Shown here: in pieces, positions 22,002 through 33,040 of the stretch
How the letters are laid out: each line of letters begins with the position of its first letter
How positions within the stretch are numbered: position 1 is the stretch's first letter
Assembly: GCA_948146395.1 (NCBI GenBank)
Contig: OX411543.1
Span: forward strand, 67,591,474-67,655,473
Source of the DNA: Fragum whitleyi
Taxonomy: Eukaryota > Mollusca > Bivalvia > Cardiida > Cardiidae
Reading direction: 5' to 3'
DNA length: 64,000 bases
Program-made: the position numbers and the translations under genes
Notes under the pieces: generated by a model
Told to the model about the DNA's origin: nothing
The model's database searches: none
The model's input: only the letters and a program-made list of their open reading frames with translations

Positions 22002-22961
22002 ATCGCCGATGCATATCCGATCACCGGAGTGTGTTAATTGCCAATCAAGCTAGGTGTTATAAGACCACCAATTAACTATTTTCCAATAATATGACACACT
22101 TCTTTTAACCCTTGACGCACAGCTTCTAATTTTGAAGAGTCAAAATGACGCACCAGCTCAAATTTCCAAGAGTCAAAATTGCATCATTTTCGATTTCTGC
22201 GCGTCAAAACCCGGAGTCCCGGGTCAAACGAAAACCCTGTAATATATAAACAGAAATTTGAGTTGAGCCGAGTTGACTGGCCGAGTTAACGGGCCGAGTT
22301 GACTGTGAACCAATTAATCAGCACAAATTTAAATATCTAAAGAATGGTACTTTTTCCCTTCAAAGTCAGCCATTTTGGTTTATGTTATTGAAAATCTCGT
22401 GAGTTCTCCCGTTTCCCGCCAAAATTCATCTAATGAAAAATCAGGTCGCCATATTTGGGAGCCGTAGTATTTTTTTGTTAACAAACTTGCTTTGATCATA
22501 TTGAAATATGAAAATTGAATGAAAAATATTGTCAAGTCACTTAAATTGGTAAGGTAGTAGATAGATACAGGCTACTAGATGCTTCAAATTCGCAAAAATT
22601 TTGAAAGGTAGGTAAAATTAGCTACTATGCTTTTTACCCAGCACCTGTTTTGACAGCATGGAATAAGTAAACAAAGTGACGTCAAAATAAATCACATGAT
22701 CCAACATAACTGTCATGGCCTCCGAGCTTCGAAAATTTGAACAATTGAAAAGAAAACACTTTTTAAAGAACAATACAAGTGATGTATTGGTTTCTTTATC
22801 ACTATATTTCACTATTTGCTTTCAAAACTAAGGTATGTACGACATAAGCTCTTAGATAACCTCTCAGTTTGAAAAACAGAAATTTGATAATTGCAACAAA
22901 AAACAAATAGGGTGGAAATTGTAGCCCTCGACCGGCAGAATATCAGAAAGAGGGGTACATT

Positions 22962-23796
22962 CAGTGCTCTCAATAAGGGCCAAAATCAGGAATTTTTGAA
23001 ATTCCATGTTGGGCTTTCAGGAATTTTTTTTACAAAGTAAGGAATTTTTACCCCCTCCCCCTGCTACCCCCCCCCCCCCAGCACACACACCTTCCTTTTT
23101 CTGTACACTTTGTAAATGCTCGTTTCTTTGTTAAATGTAAGTTAAATTTTTGCTCCCAAAGTCCATGATTCTGGTTGGTTCTCTAAGAATAAACGACTTC
23201 CAAGCCTTAAAACTTGTAGCTTTGACTTTAAGCTGTAGGGAGGAGCTTTGGTTTCACTATCCCCTTTTATTACTTTCATTGAATAAGTTATGGAAACTAA
23301 TATATGAGAAAATGTGGAGTTTCTATTTTGAATCGGTCCTTAGCTGTATCTTGTGCGGTTGACCTAGGAAATGCGGCTTACTCAAATTTTCCCTGATTTG
23401 AATTTTGTTTGTTTCAATAATCCTATCAGAGGACCCTGGCGATCTGTATCCGACTAAGAAAGATAATGACAGAAGTGGTAATGACGCGTCGCTAACCAAA
23501 CAAGATTGCGTAATCAGAGACTGGTTGTTATAGCGACAGTTTAATACCCCGCGCGTTTCACATGACTTGTTTTCGTAACCTATAATGTGTATGCTGGCGT
23601 TGATTATCGATTTTTTGCACGTGTAGACTTACGTTAAATCCTTTATTTGGTAAATTCGAAAAACGTCCGGGGTCAAATTACAGGACGTTTTCCTCGAATC
23701 TCGGACGTTTTTTTTACGTCCGGGTATGATTTTCCGGACGTAATTTCTTAAATTCTGGACGTATATTACGTCGACGTCCTCTTATTGAGAGCACTG
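22962..23796. mobile_element. hAT6-like element W (835 bp, perfect 16-bp termini)
   Basis: Perfect inverted ends CAGTGCTCTCAATAAG / CTTATTGAGAGCACTG with TACATT directly repeated on each side (22956-22961, 23797-23802). A 6-bp duplication with CAG...CTG ends fits hAT6-type elements. The right interior has four close GACGT/CGGACGT words. It is non-coding. It interrupts one stem of the 23-bp-arm hairpin that borders the right 53-bp repeat. Confidence 0.8.
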
Positions 23797-23902
23797 TACA
23801 TTATTGCAGCTAGTTTCAGGGCATAGACTAGCTGCAATAATGTACCCCTGTCGTATCCCTCCCACATCAGATTATCAAAGGAGGGATACGTTATCGTATC
23901 TA

Positions 23903-26590
23903 GGCATAGACAACCATTCTATATGGTTTTTGTGATTGTTGTGTTTAATATTTTGATTTCGGCATCAGTAAAAACGTAGGCCAGTAAGTGAAATTTGATT
24001 TATGCTATTGTCACATACAACAGGCTTTGAATACGGAAATAGTTTACTTTTGTTTGAACTAATAAATTCTATATACTTACCCTATCGAGTTCAACTGTTA
24101 AATGTCAATGATAAGTTTGCATGACTTCCTCCTCAAAAACAAGTATAATTACTTCATTGAAAGTGAATCAAAATCGGCGAAGCACATTAAATTTGGTTTA
24201 ATGTAATATAATGGTCTCAGTAAATTTTTGGCCCTTAGTCAAAAGCATTTTCGAAATTTTGATAATTGGCATGCCCTTCATTTTACATGTTGCGGTATGA
24301 TTTGGATTCTCCAAATGTCATAGATTCCCTAGCTTATTTCTATTTTCAAATAGATTTTTTTTTTTGCTCGTAAATGAACATTTTTATCTATCCAAAACAA
24401 ACATTTCATCTGGTCCCTGAAACCTTCGTTCACTGGAATAAACTGTTTTGGTGTAGTAGTTCCATAGATATTTTAATTACCTTTGTACAATTTTCGAAAC
24501 TGTTGGCTGAACAGAGAGATAGGAATAGTTACAACTGGAAAGCCAAAATGCAAAAACAGTATGAACTATTCAAAAAGCAACTCGCCCCTTACCCAATTTA
24601 TTGGTTTATTACCTCCCTTTGCCAATCCCGTTGAATTTTCTTAATGAAATCACTGGGTTTAAACGAGTTATTTGTGAATCAAGTGACAATGATGATGGCT
24701 GAATCCTTTTAAAATTGAGCAAATCGGCAAAACTTCGAACAATTTGAAGCCGTATTCTCTGTGTTAACATTAAAAGACGGAGGTTGGTGAAAGATAATAA
24801 TTTATCTTATGAGTTCGATAAGTATTTTGGCCAGTATCTGCTGGTACCAAATAGTATTTTTAGTCTTACAAGCGCCCTGGACAGACCCGTGTTGGACCAA
24901 GTGATTTCGACCCAAATGTCGAGAAACCGGCTTCTTTAGCGAGAATCCCCAAACACTTTGTTGAAAACCACTTTGTTTTTCACAAGATAAATATGTAAGG
25001 AGTTAGTCAAAGAAGATCTTGTGTAATTATCTTTAGAATTAACGAAGTAACTTGTGTTTTTGTGGGGAAGGGTAGGTTTTTCTGAATTTGTCAGCTGGGT
25101 CCCTTGTTATTATATATATTCATGTAAGACATAAAAAACGCTAAAAATGCCCTGTGTAGAAGATAAGCTTTTAGACCTCATCAACTGAACTAGAACCAGT
25201 TCCAGCACCCGAGCCTTTTAAGCCACTTTTATCTTAAACCCCAAAACCAAGCTGTGTCTGATAGTCTCTGTACCTCCTCCTTTAGTGTTCATGGAATAGT
25301 GGCACATCATTATGGCTGTCAAAGACCTTGCCATCTAATTTTAAAGTAACTCAAGTTTTAAAATTGCAAGGCATTACATCACACTGTCTCCATAGACCAT
25401 AACCAAATTGCACTGTAATCATACGGTTACCAGGCAACTCGGCCTTAATATTTAATCTATACTAACATTATAATAGCTTATATTGCATTAATGTGCAAAT
25501 AATGCAGTATACCTCACTTGGTTTATCTTTATAATCTTAGATATATATTATTTTGTCTTTTAATGATATACAATGCTTTACTTGTGAACCGTCAACCTAA
25601 GGTCCCCATATCATATCCCCAGACTGCATATCCCTACTGTATACACTGTCTAGATCTAGATTATTAAATTTGATCTTTGATCTACCTAATATCTCGACTG
25701 TGTGATTCCCTTGTAAATGCTGTTCAATTGTAGGAAGGGCACATAAAGAAAAAGACAATGTGTTTAAGGCCGGATAATTCTCTGGTTAAAACCTATTTAT
25801 TTTACATCCATTGAGAAACAAGTTCTTGCAACTCCGATTAATTACTCTCGATTGCACCTCTCTGTAACCTAAGATAAGCATGTCAAATAACAAAACATGA
25901 AAAAATAGAAATCCCTTATTGAACATCTGCAGTCATGGCGAAGGACCGTCAGACACATCCGTCAAAAATCCCCTAGGTCGGATAAATTTTACCATATCGC
26001 CAGTGCAAATGTCTGACACTATTTTCTGGGCAAAAAAGCTGTTTTAACAGTAAAACCTGTCTTTCACTTATCAAAACTCTATCCTGGTCAATTTTCTCAT
26101 GAAAACAAACATTAATCTTAAACTTTACAAAGGTGTTGATCCCATCCTGTAATAGTTCGGTAGTTCCTCTACGACTTTCGGCTCCGCTAGAAAGTGCAAA
26201 TTCTCTTTAACAAATTGTATCAATTAAGAGGAAGAATAGATAATTTTAGGATCAAATATAAAAAGAAATATTGGTAGCTAGTCTTATTTTACCTGAAATT
26301 TTCGTATTTTTCCATATTTATAAGCACATAGTCTTAAATATTTTCTGCTTATTCATACCCAAGAATGTTTGGCCCGTCAAATTATGTCTGTTGTTATTTA
26401 AGCGGAAAAAGCACAAGTGACTGTTACCATCTGACCTGAAAAGACATTTTATTTCTTTAACGCTGTTAATCTCGGAATCTCAGTTAATCTCAGAATCTTG
26501 GCTTTTAAATCAAAGCACTGAAAACACTGACAGATTGAGAGGACTTCGACAACCTAGTTAAGCCTTTAATTTTATTGCTTCTAATTTTAT
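23903..26590. other. No gene; one dispersed repeat segment
   Basis: No exon or element boundary is found. A 73-bp segment at 24571-24643 is nearly identical to 40331-40404 (see there), showing that part of this stretch is an old transposon fragment. Confidence 0.5.
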
Positions 26591-27631
26591 TAGCTCCACT
26601 GGCTGAAAGCCACTGGGGCTATTGTCATGGCATCGTGTCCGTCGTGCGTCCGTCCGTACGTGCGTCCGTGCGTCCGTGCGTCCGGTCGTAAACTTTTTCT
26701 TTAAAAATCTTCTCCTCAGAAACTACTGGATGAATTTCAACCAAACTTCACAGGAATGATCCTTGGGTGACCCTCTTTCAAAGTTGTTCAAGAAATTTCG
26801 ATCCAATGAAAAACATGGATTTAATGGGCGTGGCTAATTTCCAAATATGGTAAAAAGTGAATTTTCTCAGATTCTAATCAATGGATACCAATCAAATATT
26901 ACATGAATGATCCTTGGGTGACCTTGTATCAGTCTACAAAAAATCATTGTGATCGGACAGAAAATATGCATTTTATTGGCAGAGGTCATTTCTCAATATG
27001 TTATATAGTGGAAACTTTGAAAATCATTTTCTAAGAATGTAACTGATGGATATCAACCAAATTTCACTGGGATGATCCTTGAGTGACCCTTTATCAGTCT
27101 ACAATAAATCATTGTGATCAGATGGAAAATATGCATTTTATTGGCGGAGGTCATTTCTCTATGTGTTATATAGTGGAAACTTTGAAAATCAATTTCTCAG
27201 AATGTAACAGATGGATATCAACCAAATTTCACGGGGATGATCCTTGACTGACCCTTTATCAGTCTACAATAAATCATTGTGATCAGATGGAAAATATGCA
27301 TTTTATGGGCGGAGGTCATTTCTCAATATGTTATATAGTGGAAACTTTGAAAATCATTTTCTAAGAATGTAACTGATGGATATCAACCAAATTTCACTGG
27401 GATGATCCTTGAGTGACCCTTTATCAGTCTACCAAAAATTATTGTGATCAGATGGAAAATATGTATTTTATGGGCGGAGGTCATTTCTCTATATGTTATA
27501 TAGTGGAAACTTTGAAAATCATTTTCAACATCAGTAGAACCCAAAATATGTAAAAATCTAGTCAAAACTGTTATTGGTTTTACAAGAATTTCAAGCCTGT
27601 GGAGCGACTCAAGCCATTCATGGCTTTCTAG
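26591..27631 (+). mobile_element. A1: tandem-repeat non-autonomous element
   Basis: It starts TT|AGCTCCACTGGCTGAAAGCC, continues with a (TCCG)-rich microsatellite (26640-26690), then CTTTTTCTTTAAAAATCTTC, then the 165-bp repeats, and ends with hairpin AAGCCATTCATGGCTT followed by TCTAG (to 27631). Same family as 47079-48097. Non-coding. Confidence 0.8.
26860..27530 (+). repeat. 165-bp tandem array in A1
   Basis: TTATATAGTGGAAACTTTGA begins at 27001, 27166, 27331 and 27496: an exact 165-bp period. A more diverged first unit lies before 27001. Each unit contains ATCAACCAAATTTCAC, ATGATCCTTGAGTGACCC and GGGCGGAGGTCATTTCTC. Confidence 0.9.
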
Positions 27632-27814
27632 TAAGTTTTCTCTTAATTAGGAAAGAAATCAATGATTATATAAGTTGCCCCCTAAAATGTTCAGTCCGAC
27701 AGGTCTGACTTCGGTCTCACAGTTGATCAAGGACTGTCATACTGACTGTCTGAAAATTTTCCTGGGTCCTTTGCCATGTTTGCATCTGATATTGTGATAA
27801 TTACCTAGTAAGTG

Positions 27815-29030
27815 CAGAGCTCCAGATAGGGTGCGTATCTGCGTACTTTACGCTACCAATTGGTTAGAATACGCTAAGATATGTATCAAAATACGTACAG
27901 ATACGCATCCAAATTAGTAAAAAGCTTTGTTTATCTTTACTTAGCGTATTGAGTTTGGAAAACGACGGGGTGAGAACAAAAATACAACAGAAACCCCAAG
28001 GAGTTTAAAAATAGATTTCTATGCTGTAAAAATAGTACATGGTAGTGTCTTTAATCCAAAACTATGTGAACCTCCTCGCCCAATTAAAACCAGGAAAAAT
28101 TCTTATTACGTCACTTGCAGAGTGGTATTGAGTTTTAAATTTCGCGCATATCCGAGAATAAAAGGTTTCCTTTTATCTCTGGTGACTTGTCAGTACATTG
28201 CAAATGTTTTTGGTTGATGTTCTAAAATCCGAGTCAAAGTAATTTGTTTCAATCTTAATCTTTGTCCGTGATCACCATTTCGATTCGCAAAATCTCTCTC
28301 TAGGAAAAAACTCCCCGTCAGTAAAAAAAATGAATTATACGTAGCAGACGACACTTAATTTTTGTGTGAATACTCGAAACCCATATTAAATTAAAATTTG
28401 TGTGCATTCACTGCTTGTTTTAGGTGTCTTTAATTGAGTCTTTTCTTCGATAGATCCAAGGTATTTTTCTTCTAAAATTCATTTTCCATCCAAAATCCCA
28501 AATTGTTAATGACATCTTTGGAGCCGACATTGTTCAAATAGATCTACGACATTTTTTTCGTACTCCTATTCAAATTTCGATTTTACCAGCCCATTTAGCT
28601 CTTCCTAAGGCAAAAATAATTTTTAATCCTAAATTCCCCTCAGTCAATGTAAAGATAGCTGGCGACATTGTTTCAAGTAACAAAAATTACAACACCTCCA
28701 TTAATTTTTTATTTGTCCACAAATTTTACAGTATCTCTATTTTTTCTCTTGATATTACTTTCGTTTTGCAGACGACGTTGGTACGAAAGTTATGACACCC
28801 CTATAAAATTTTACTGACGAAAGTTATGACACCCCAAACCTTTTTTTACGAAAGTTATGACACCCTATAAAATTTGACTATTAAAGAAATACAATGCAGT
28901 CTTAAACCAAGATTTTTTTGCGTCTAATTCTCCTTCTCATCAAAAATCAAAGAAAGTCAACAATAGCTAAGCAGATCTAATTATTTCTAGAGCAAAAGGT
29001 AAGATACCCCTTTAAAATTTTGACAATTAC
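27815..29030. other. hAT6-like left end and unannotated DNA
   Basis: CAGAGCTCCAGATAGG at 27815 matches the left terminus of the element at 33696 (CAGCGCTCTAGATAAG), and the following GTGCGTATCTGCGTA resembles its interior. I could not find a matching right end. The rest has no gene. A short minisatellite sits at 28782-28876. Confidence 0.4.
28782..28876. repeat. ACGAAAGTTATGACACCC minisatellite, 3 copies
   Basis: Three copies of ACGAAAGTTATGACACCC at about 28783, 28817 and 28848, separated by A/T-rich spacers that contain CTATAAAATTT. Confidence 0.85.
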
Positions 29031-29330
29031 ATTGTTCTCCCCAGGCCCTTATGACGTATCGGCCCCGATACGCCTTCAAGAAATTTAACAGATTGCCGAT
29101 ACACCTTAAGAACGCCGATACACTTAAATTTGATCACCGATACAGCTTAATTTCTTTCTGAACAAAGGGTAAAGATTAGCAATAAAACTGATTGCAGACG
29201 TGCGGTCATTACATAATCGCCTTCTTGGAAGTTGTATACTGTCAATTACACAGTGGCCCTAATTGATAAGACCCTTGCTAATTAGTGATGATCGATTTTT
29301 TCTTCTAGGCAGGGGGATATGGGAATTTCT
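29031..29330. mobile_element. Partial element of the V family (left end)
   Basis: From 29031 (CATTGTTCTCCCCAGG) onwards the sequence follows 39501-39770 closely: GTATCGGCCCCGATACGCC, AGATTGCCGATACACC, TGATCACCGATACAGC, and CCCTAATTGATAAGACCC. This is the left ~300 bp of a V-type hAT element with a mutated terminus. No right end was found. Confidence 0.7.
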
Positions 29331-29719
29331 CCACTTCTTTCAAAGATCCCCCATATTTTCAAGATTTGTGGGGGATTTTTTACCATGAACAAAGAGTATG
29401 GGATGCCAGTTATTTCTCAATTGCTTTAATTTTGTGCTGAAATCCACTACAGTTATGAAATCCTTGAATTAACACTGTATCAGTAGTGTCACCTACAAAA
29501 ATCAATGTAAACAGCTTAACTATCATTTAATTGAAAACATTCAAATTTGTAAGATTACACCTTGTAACAAATTATGTATCATTTTATGCATTTATGACTA
29601 AGGAATTGATTAAAAAATTAATCTTGAATCAGAAATTAACTTTTAAGATGTTTTGTTCGCAGTTAACAGCAATCGACTTACTTCTGTGAGTGAGGATTCG
29701 GACTCCCAACTTGAATGTA

Positions 29720-30685
29720 GGTAAAAATGCCAGAGGTAAAAATGCCATAGGTAAAAATGTCAGAGGTAAAAATGCCATAGGTAATAATGCCATAGGTAAA
29801 ATGGTAAAAATGTCATAGGTAATAATGCCATAGGTAAAAATGCCAGAATAAAGGAAAACTATATAATGATATTATGACATTAGGAATATTTTTGTATTCT
29901 ATGAAAACCTTATTAATTTCTTAAGTTGTCATATAGACTTTTTTTAGAAAAGATAAAATGAATATTTTTATTTATGTAATAGTATAATTGTAAAGAAAAA
30001 TATATGATAATATTTGTCAAATGAAAATGAATTAAGTTATTTTACATGATCGCAATCAGTACCAAATTTCACTCGAATTTCTACTTTAAAAAATAAAACG
30101 AATTAAATTTAGTATAAATTTGGTATAATATTTGGGAAATTGTTTAAAAAAGATGTGTCAGATTTACCAAAATATTACTAAGAAAAGTGTGAAATATCAC
30201 ACTTATGTGTTATATTTACCTTTAACTGTAACCTGCCTTATTCACTCATTATACTTAAGTAAATAAATTAATCAGCTATATTATACATATGAATAAATGA
30301 ATATATAGGCATAGTTCATTTCTGCTATTTCTTATAATTTATCCATCTATTTTCAGGTTAATGTTCATATATACACAAACTTTGTCATTTATTTACGAGC
30401 CACTAATTTGTATACCCTTCTGCTTAATTCATTATCAAAGCCTTGAAAAAGTTAAAAAAAAAAAAAGAAATTAAACAGTTCATTAAAAGGTTATTGTAAC
30501 ATTTCCTTTTGTGCATGAAAATAAAATTATTTTTCTATTTACTAAAGTCTAAAATAAAAGATATAATATACCTCTGGCATTTTTACCTATTGCATTATTA
30601 CCTATGACATTTTTACCATTTTACCTATGGCATTATTACCTATGGCATTTTTACCTATGGCATTTTTACCTCTGGCATTTTTACC
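29720..30685. mobile_element. MITE-like element whose inverted termini are minisatellites
   Basis: The left arm (29720-29850) is about nine copies of the 15-mer GGTAAAAATGCCATA and variants; the right arm (about 30569-30685) is the same repeat inverted (TATGGCATTTTTACC). Between lies about 700 bp of very AT-rich non-coding DNA. No clear target duplication is seen. No transposase. Confidence 0.8.
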
Positions 30686-31862
30686 GCACACCCCCAACTT
30701 TTGTATTTAAGGAGTTCAAGCTTGAAATTTTATATTGGGAGAACATTGTGGAAAAGTAGAAATTATTTCTTGCAAGCAATTTCTCCTTTGCCACAAGTTT
30801 CTCTCCAAAAGAAGATGACCAGTGTCTTTCAAAATACTACAAGTTCCAAGCAAAATTAATGTTATCTTCAACAATTTTTGTAGTGAAAAGATCTTTTGTT
30901 TCTAATGATATTTTCTCATGGTCCTAGGAGTCCAATTCCTGCGGGTTCATTGGACCCCTAACTTGCTAAATGAAGGAAGCCTGACTGTTAAACATGGAGT
31001 CTTGAACTTCCTAACTCACAGTCAACCATAATGACATTTATCTTCTGTTGAAACCATTCCCAAACTCAACATGTACAGTCAAAACTGTGAGCGGTCATCT
31101 GAGAATATCGGCAAAATTGCCATAAGCGGCCAGCTCAGGTCCTCCCACACAAATTTGCTCTTTAAAGTTACTGTGAATAGCAGCATTCTGCATACGGGGG
31201 CACCTTTAATTGTCTGGATTGCACCCATTATTTATCCTCTTAAAGCCCTAGTCTGCGTTTAGAGTAAGAGAAATCGCTCTTTCATGAATATTCTTTGGAT
31301 ATTTGTTCTTAATTAAGTCTTAAAATAAATGAGTTACATAAAAATACAAATCAATCGACAAACTGCAGCTTTTGCCTGAAATACATGATCTGCCATATAA
31401 AGTAAATAATATGTAAATGAGATTTTGGTCATGTGAAATACATCCACGTGCAGGAGAGGTATTCAAATTGGAGTCCGAAATGTTGCAGTAATAAATATTC
31501 ATCAAGTTTGACCTATATATAGATCATCGCGTCATAATCATTTGCATTACCAAATATTTGAATAACAAATTCAAGCTTATCTTTGAGAGAAAAAGTGTAG
31601 TTTTTGTGTAGATAATCGTCTACGGTCATTGTCTTGTTTTTCGGAAATGTTCACAAACACAGACGGAGGCTTTAAGCAGTCACGCGGTTAAGCGGTCATT
31701 ATGACAGGTGGTCTTTGAAAAATTGATAACGCATCTGGATTACATGTAATGTATTTACTGTGACCATTACCTTATTAACATATCTACTAATTTTCTGAGC
31801 AGCCAGCAATAATTATTAGATAATAGTACTGTAGCAGATTATCAATAATCCGATAAATCAAC
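30686..31862. other. No gene seen
   Basis: No exon supported. AGTCAAAACTGTGAGCGGTCA (31077) and CGGTTAAGCGGTCATTATGACAGG (31687) are reminiscent of pogo/Tc-type ends, but they do not form a convincing inverted pair with a TA duplication. Confidence 0.4.
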
Positions 31863-32888
31863 CTAAGCTCCATCCGTCCATCTGTCTGTGTGTCCTGTCA
31901 TAAACTTTTTCTTTAAGAATCTTCTCCTCAGAAGAATGAATTTCAACCTAACTTTACAGGAATGATCCTTGGGTGACCCTCTTTCAAAGTTGTTCAAGAA
32001 ATTATAATCCATTGAAAAACATGGATTTAATGGCCATAATGGGCGTGGCTTATTTCCAAATATGGTACAAAGTGACTTGTCTCAGAACCTAATAGATGGA
32101 TACCAATTAAATTTTACATGAATGATTCTTGGATGACTCTTATCAATCTGCCTTGAAAACTCATTTTCTCAGAATTTAAACGGTGGATACCAATCAAATT
32201 TATACTGGAAAGATCCTTGGGTGACCATTTATCACTCCACCAAAAATTATTGTGATCAGATGAAAAATTTCTTTCATGGGGGTAAGTCATTTTCTCAATA
32301 TGTTATATGGTTGAATCTTTGAAAATCATTTTCTCAAAATCTAACAGTTGGATATCAACCAAATTCCACTGGAATGATCTTTTAGTGGTAAAATGTGACT
32401 TTTCTCTGAATGTTACTGATGGATATCAATCGAATTTGACTGGAATGATCCAAACTTCACATGAATTATCCTTGAGTGACCTCTATCAGTCTACAAAAAA
32501 TTAATTTGATCTGATGAAAAATTAGTCTTTTATGATGGATGTCATTTCTCTATATGTCTCATTGTAGAAACTTTTTGAAAATCATTTCTCAGAACCTAAC
32601 TGATCTAAATTATACTGGAATGTTCCTTTGTTGACCCATTATCCAGTTGCTCAAAATTAAAGTGATAAGATAAAAAATATGTATAAATCAGGCTGAGGTC
32701 AATTTTCTTTATATGTTATTCATCAATTTTGAATTTTTCTTTGTAGAAATATTTCAGCATGAGACACTTAAAAACACTTATTTACGTGAAATAAACATAC
32801 ATCAATTCATTCATTCACTTAAATTCTCATTTAATGGTATCAGTAGATTTAGGCCTGTGGAGCAAATCAGCCATTCAAGCAGCTCTAG
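31863..32888 (+). mobile_element. A2: diverged A-family tandem-repeat element
   Basis: It starts TAAGCTCCATCCGTCCATC, continues with CTTTTTCTTTAAGAATCTTC and A-family repeat units (GGAATGATCCTTGGGTGACC, GTGATCAGATGAAAAAT, TCATTTTCTCAATATGTTATA), and ends GCAGCTCTAG|TT at 32888. More decayed than A1. Confidence 0.65.
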
Positions 32889-33040
32889 TTGAAAAATATT
32901 TCTTTTTGGACAAAGGTCATTTCAATGATAAAATGTGACTTTCCTCCGAAACTGATGGTTCAACCAAATTTCACTTGAAAAATTCTCAGGTGACCGGGTC
33001 TATCAGACTGAGAAAGCCTTATTGTGATCTGATGATGTTT

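Larger units (their letters stand above)
20103..22239. mobile_element. hAT-Y1: hAT-like element, 5-bp target duplication
   Basis: Termini CAGGGTTTTCATTAG (20103) and CAAACGAAAACCCTG (to 22239) are inverted. TAATA flanks both sides (20098-20102, 22240-22244). Subterminal AGAGTCAA repeats and a C homopolymer (about 20213-20232) are shared with a second copy at 38765-42753. No coding region of its own is visible; element hAT-Z is nested inside. Confidence 0.75.
19722..22311. mobile_element. TIR element with GTCAACTCGGCC termini and 8-bp target duplication
   Basis: The left end GGTGTCCTGTCAACTCGGCC is mirrored by GGCCGAGTTGACTGTGAACC. AATTAATC flanks both sides (19714-19721, 22312-22319). Subterminal short repeats of ACTCGGCC(C/T)GT occur on the left (19730-19805) and the inverse on the right (22265-22300). 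GG...CC termini with an 8-bp duplication suggest a Merlin-like element, but this is tentative. No transposase is seen for it. Element hAT-Y1 lies within. Confidence 0.6.
19508..23902. mobile_element. 4.4-kb block bounded by 53-bp inverted repeats
   Basis: The 53 bp at 19508-19560 (starting TAGATACGATAGCGTATCCC) reappear inverted at 23850-23902 with one difference. Each 53-mer is itself partly palindromic (GTATCCCTCC...GGAGGGATAC). Next to the right copy lies another perfect hairpin with 23-bp arms. Outer flanks read TTTCAGGG on the left and GGCATAG on the right; the hairpin loop contains TTTCAGGGCATAG, the join of the two. This suggests a TIR element or fold-back structure, now filled by the insertions listed inside it. 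Superfamily unknown. Confidence 0.55.

Noticed and set aside
31071..31745. A pogo/Tc1-like element between two AGCGGTCA words
   Set aside because: The two words are in the same orientation rather than inverted and no TA duplication could be placed.
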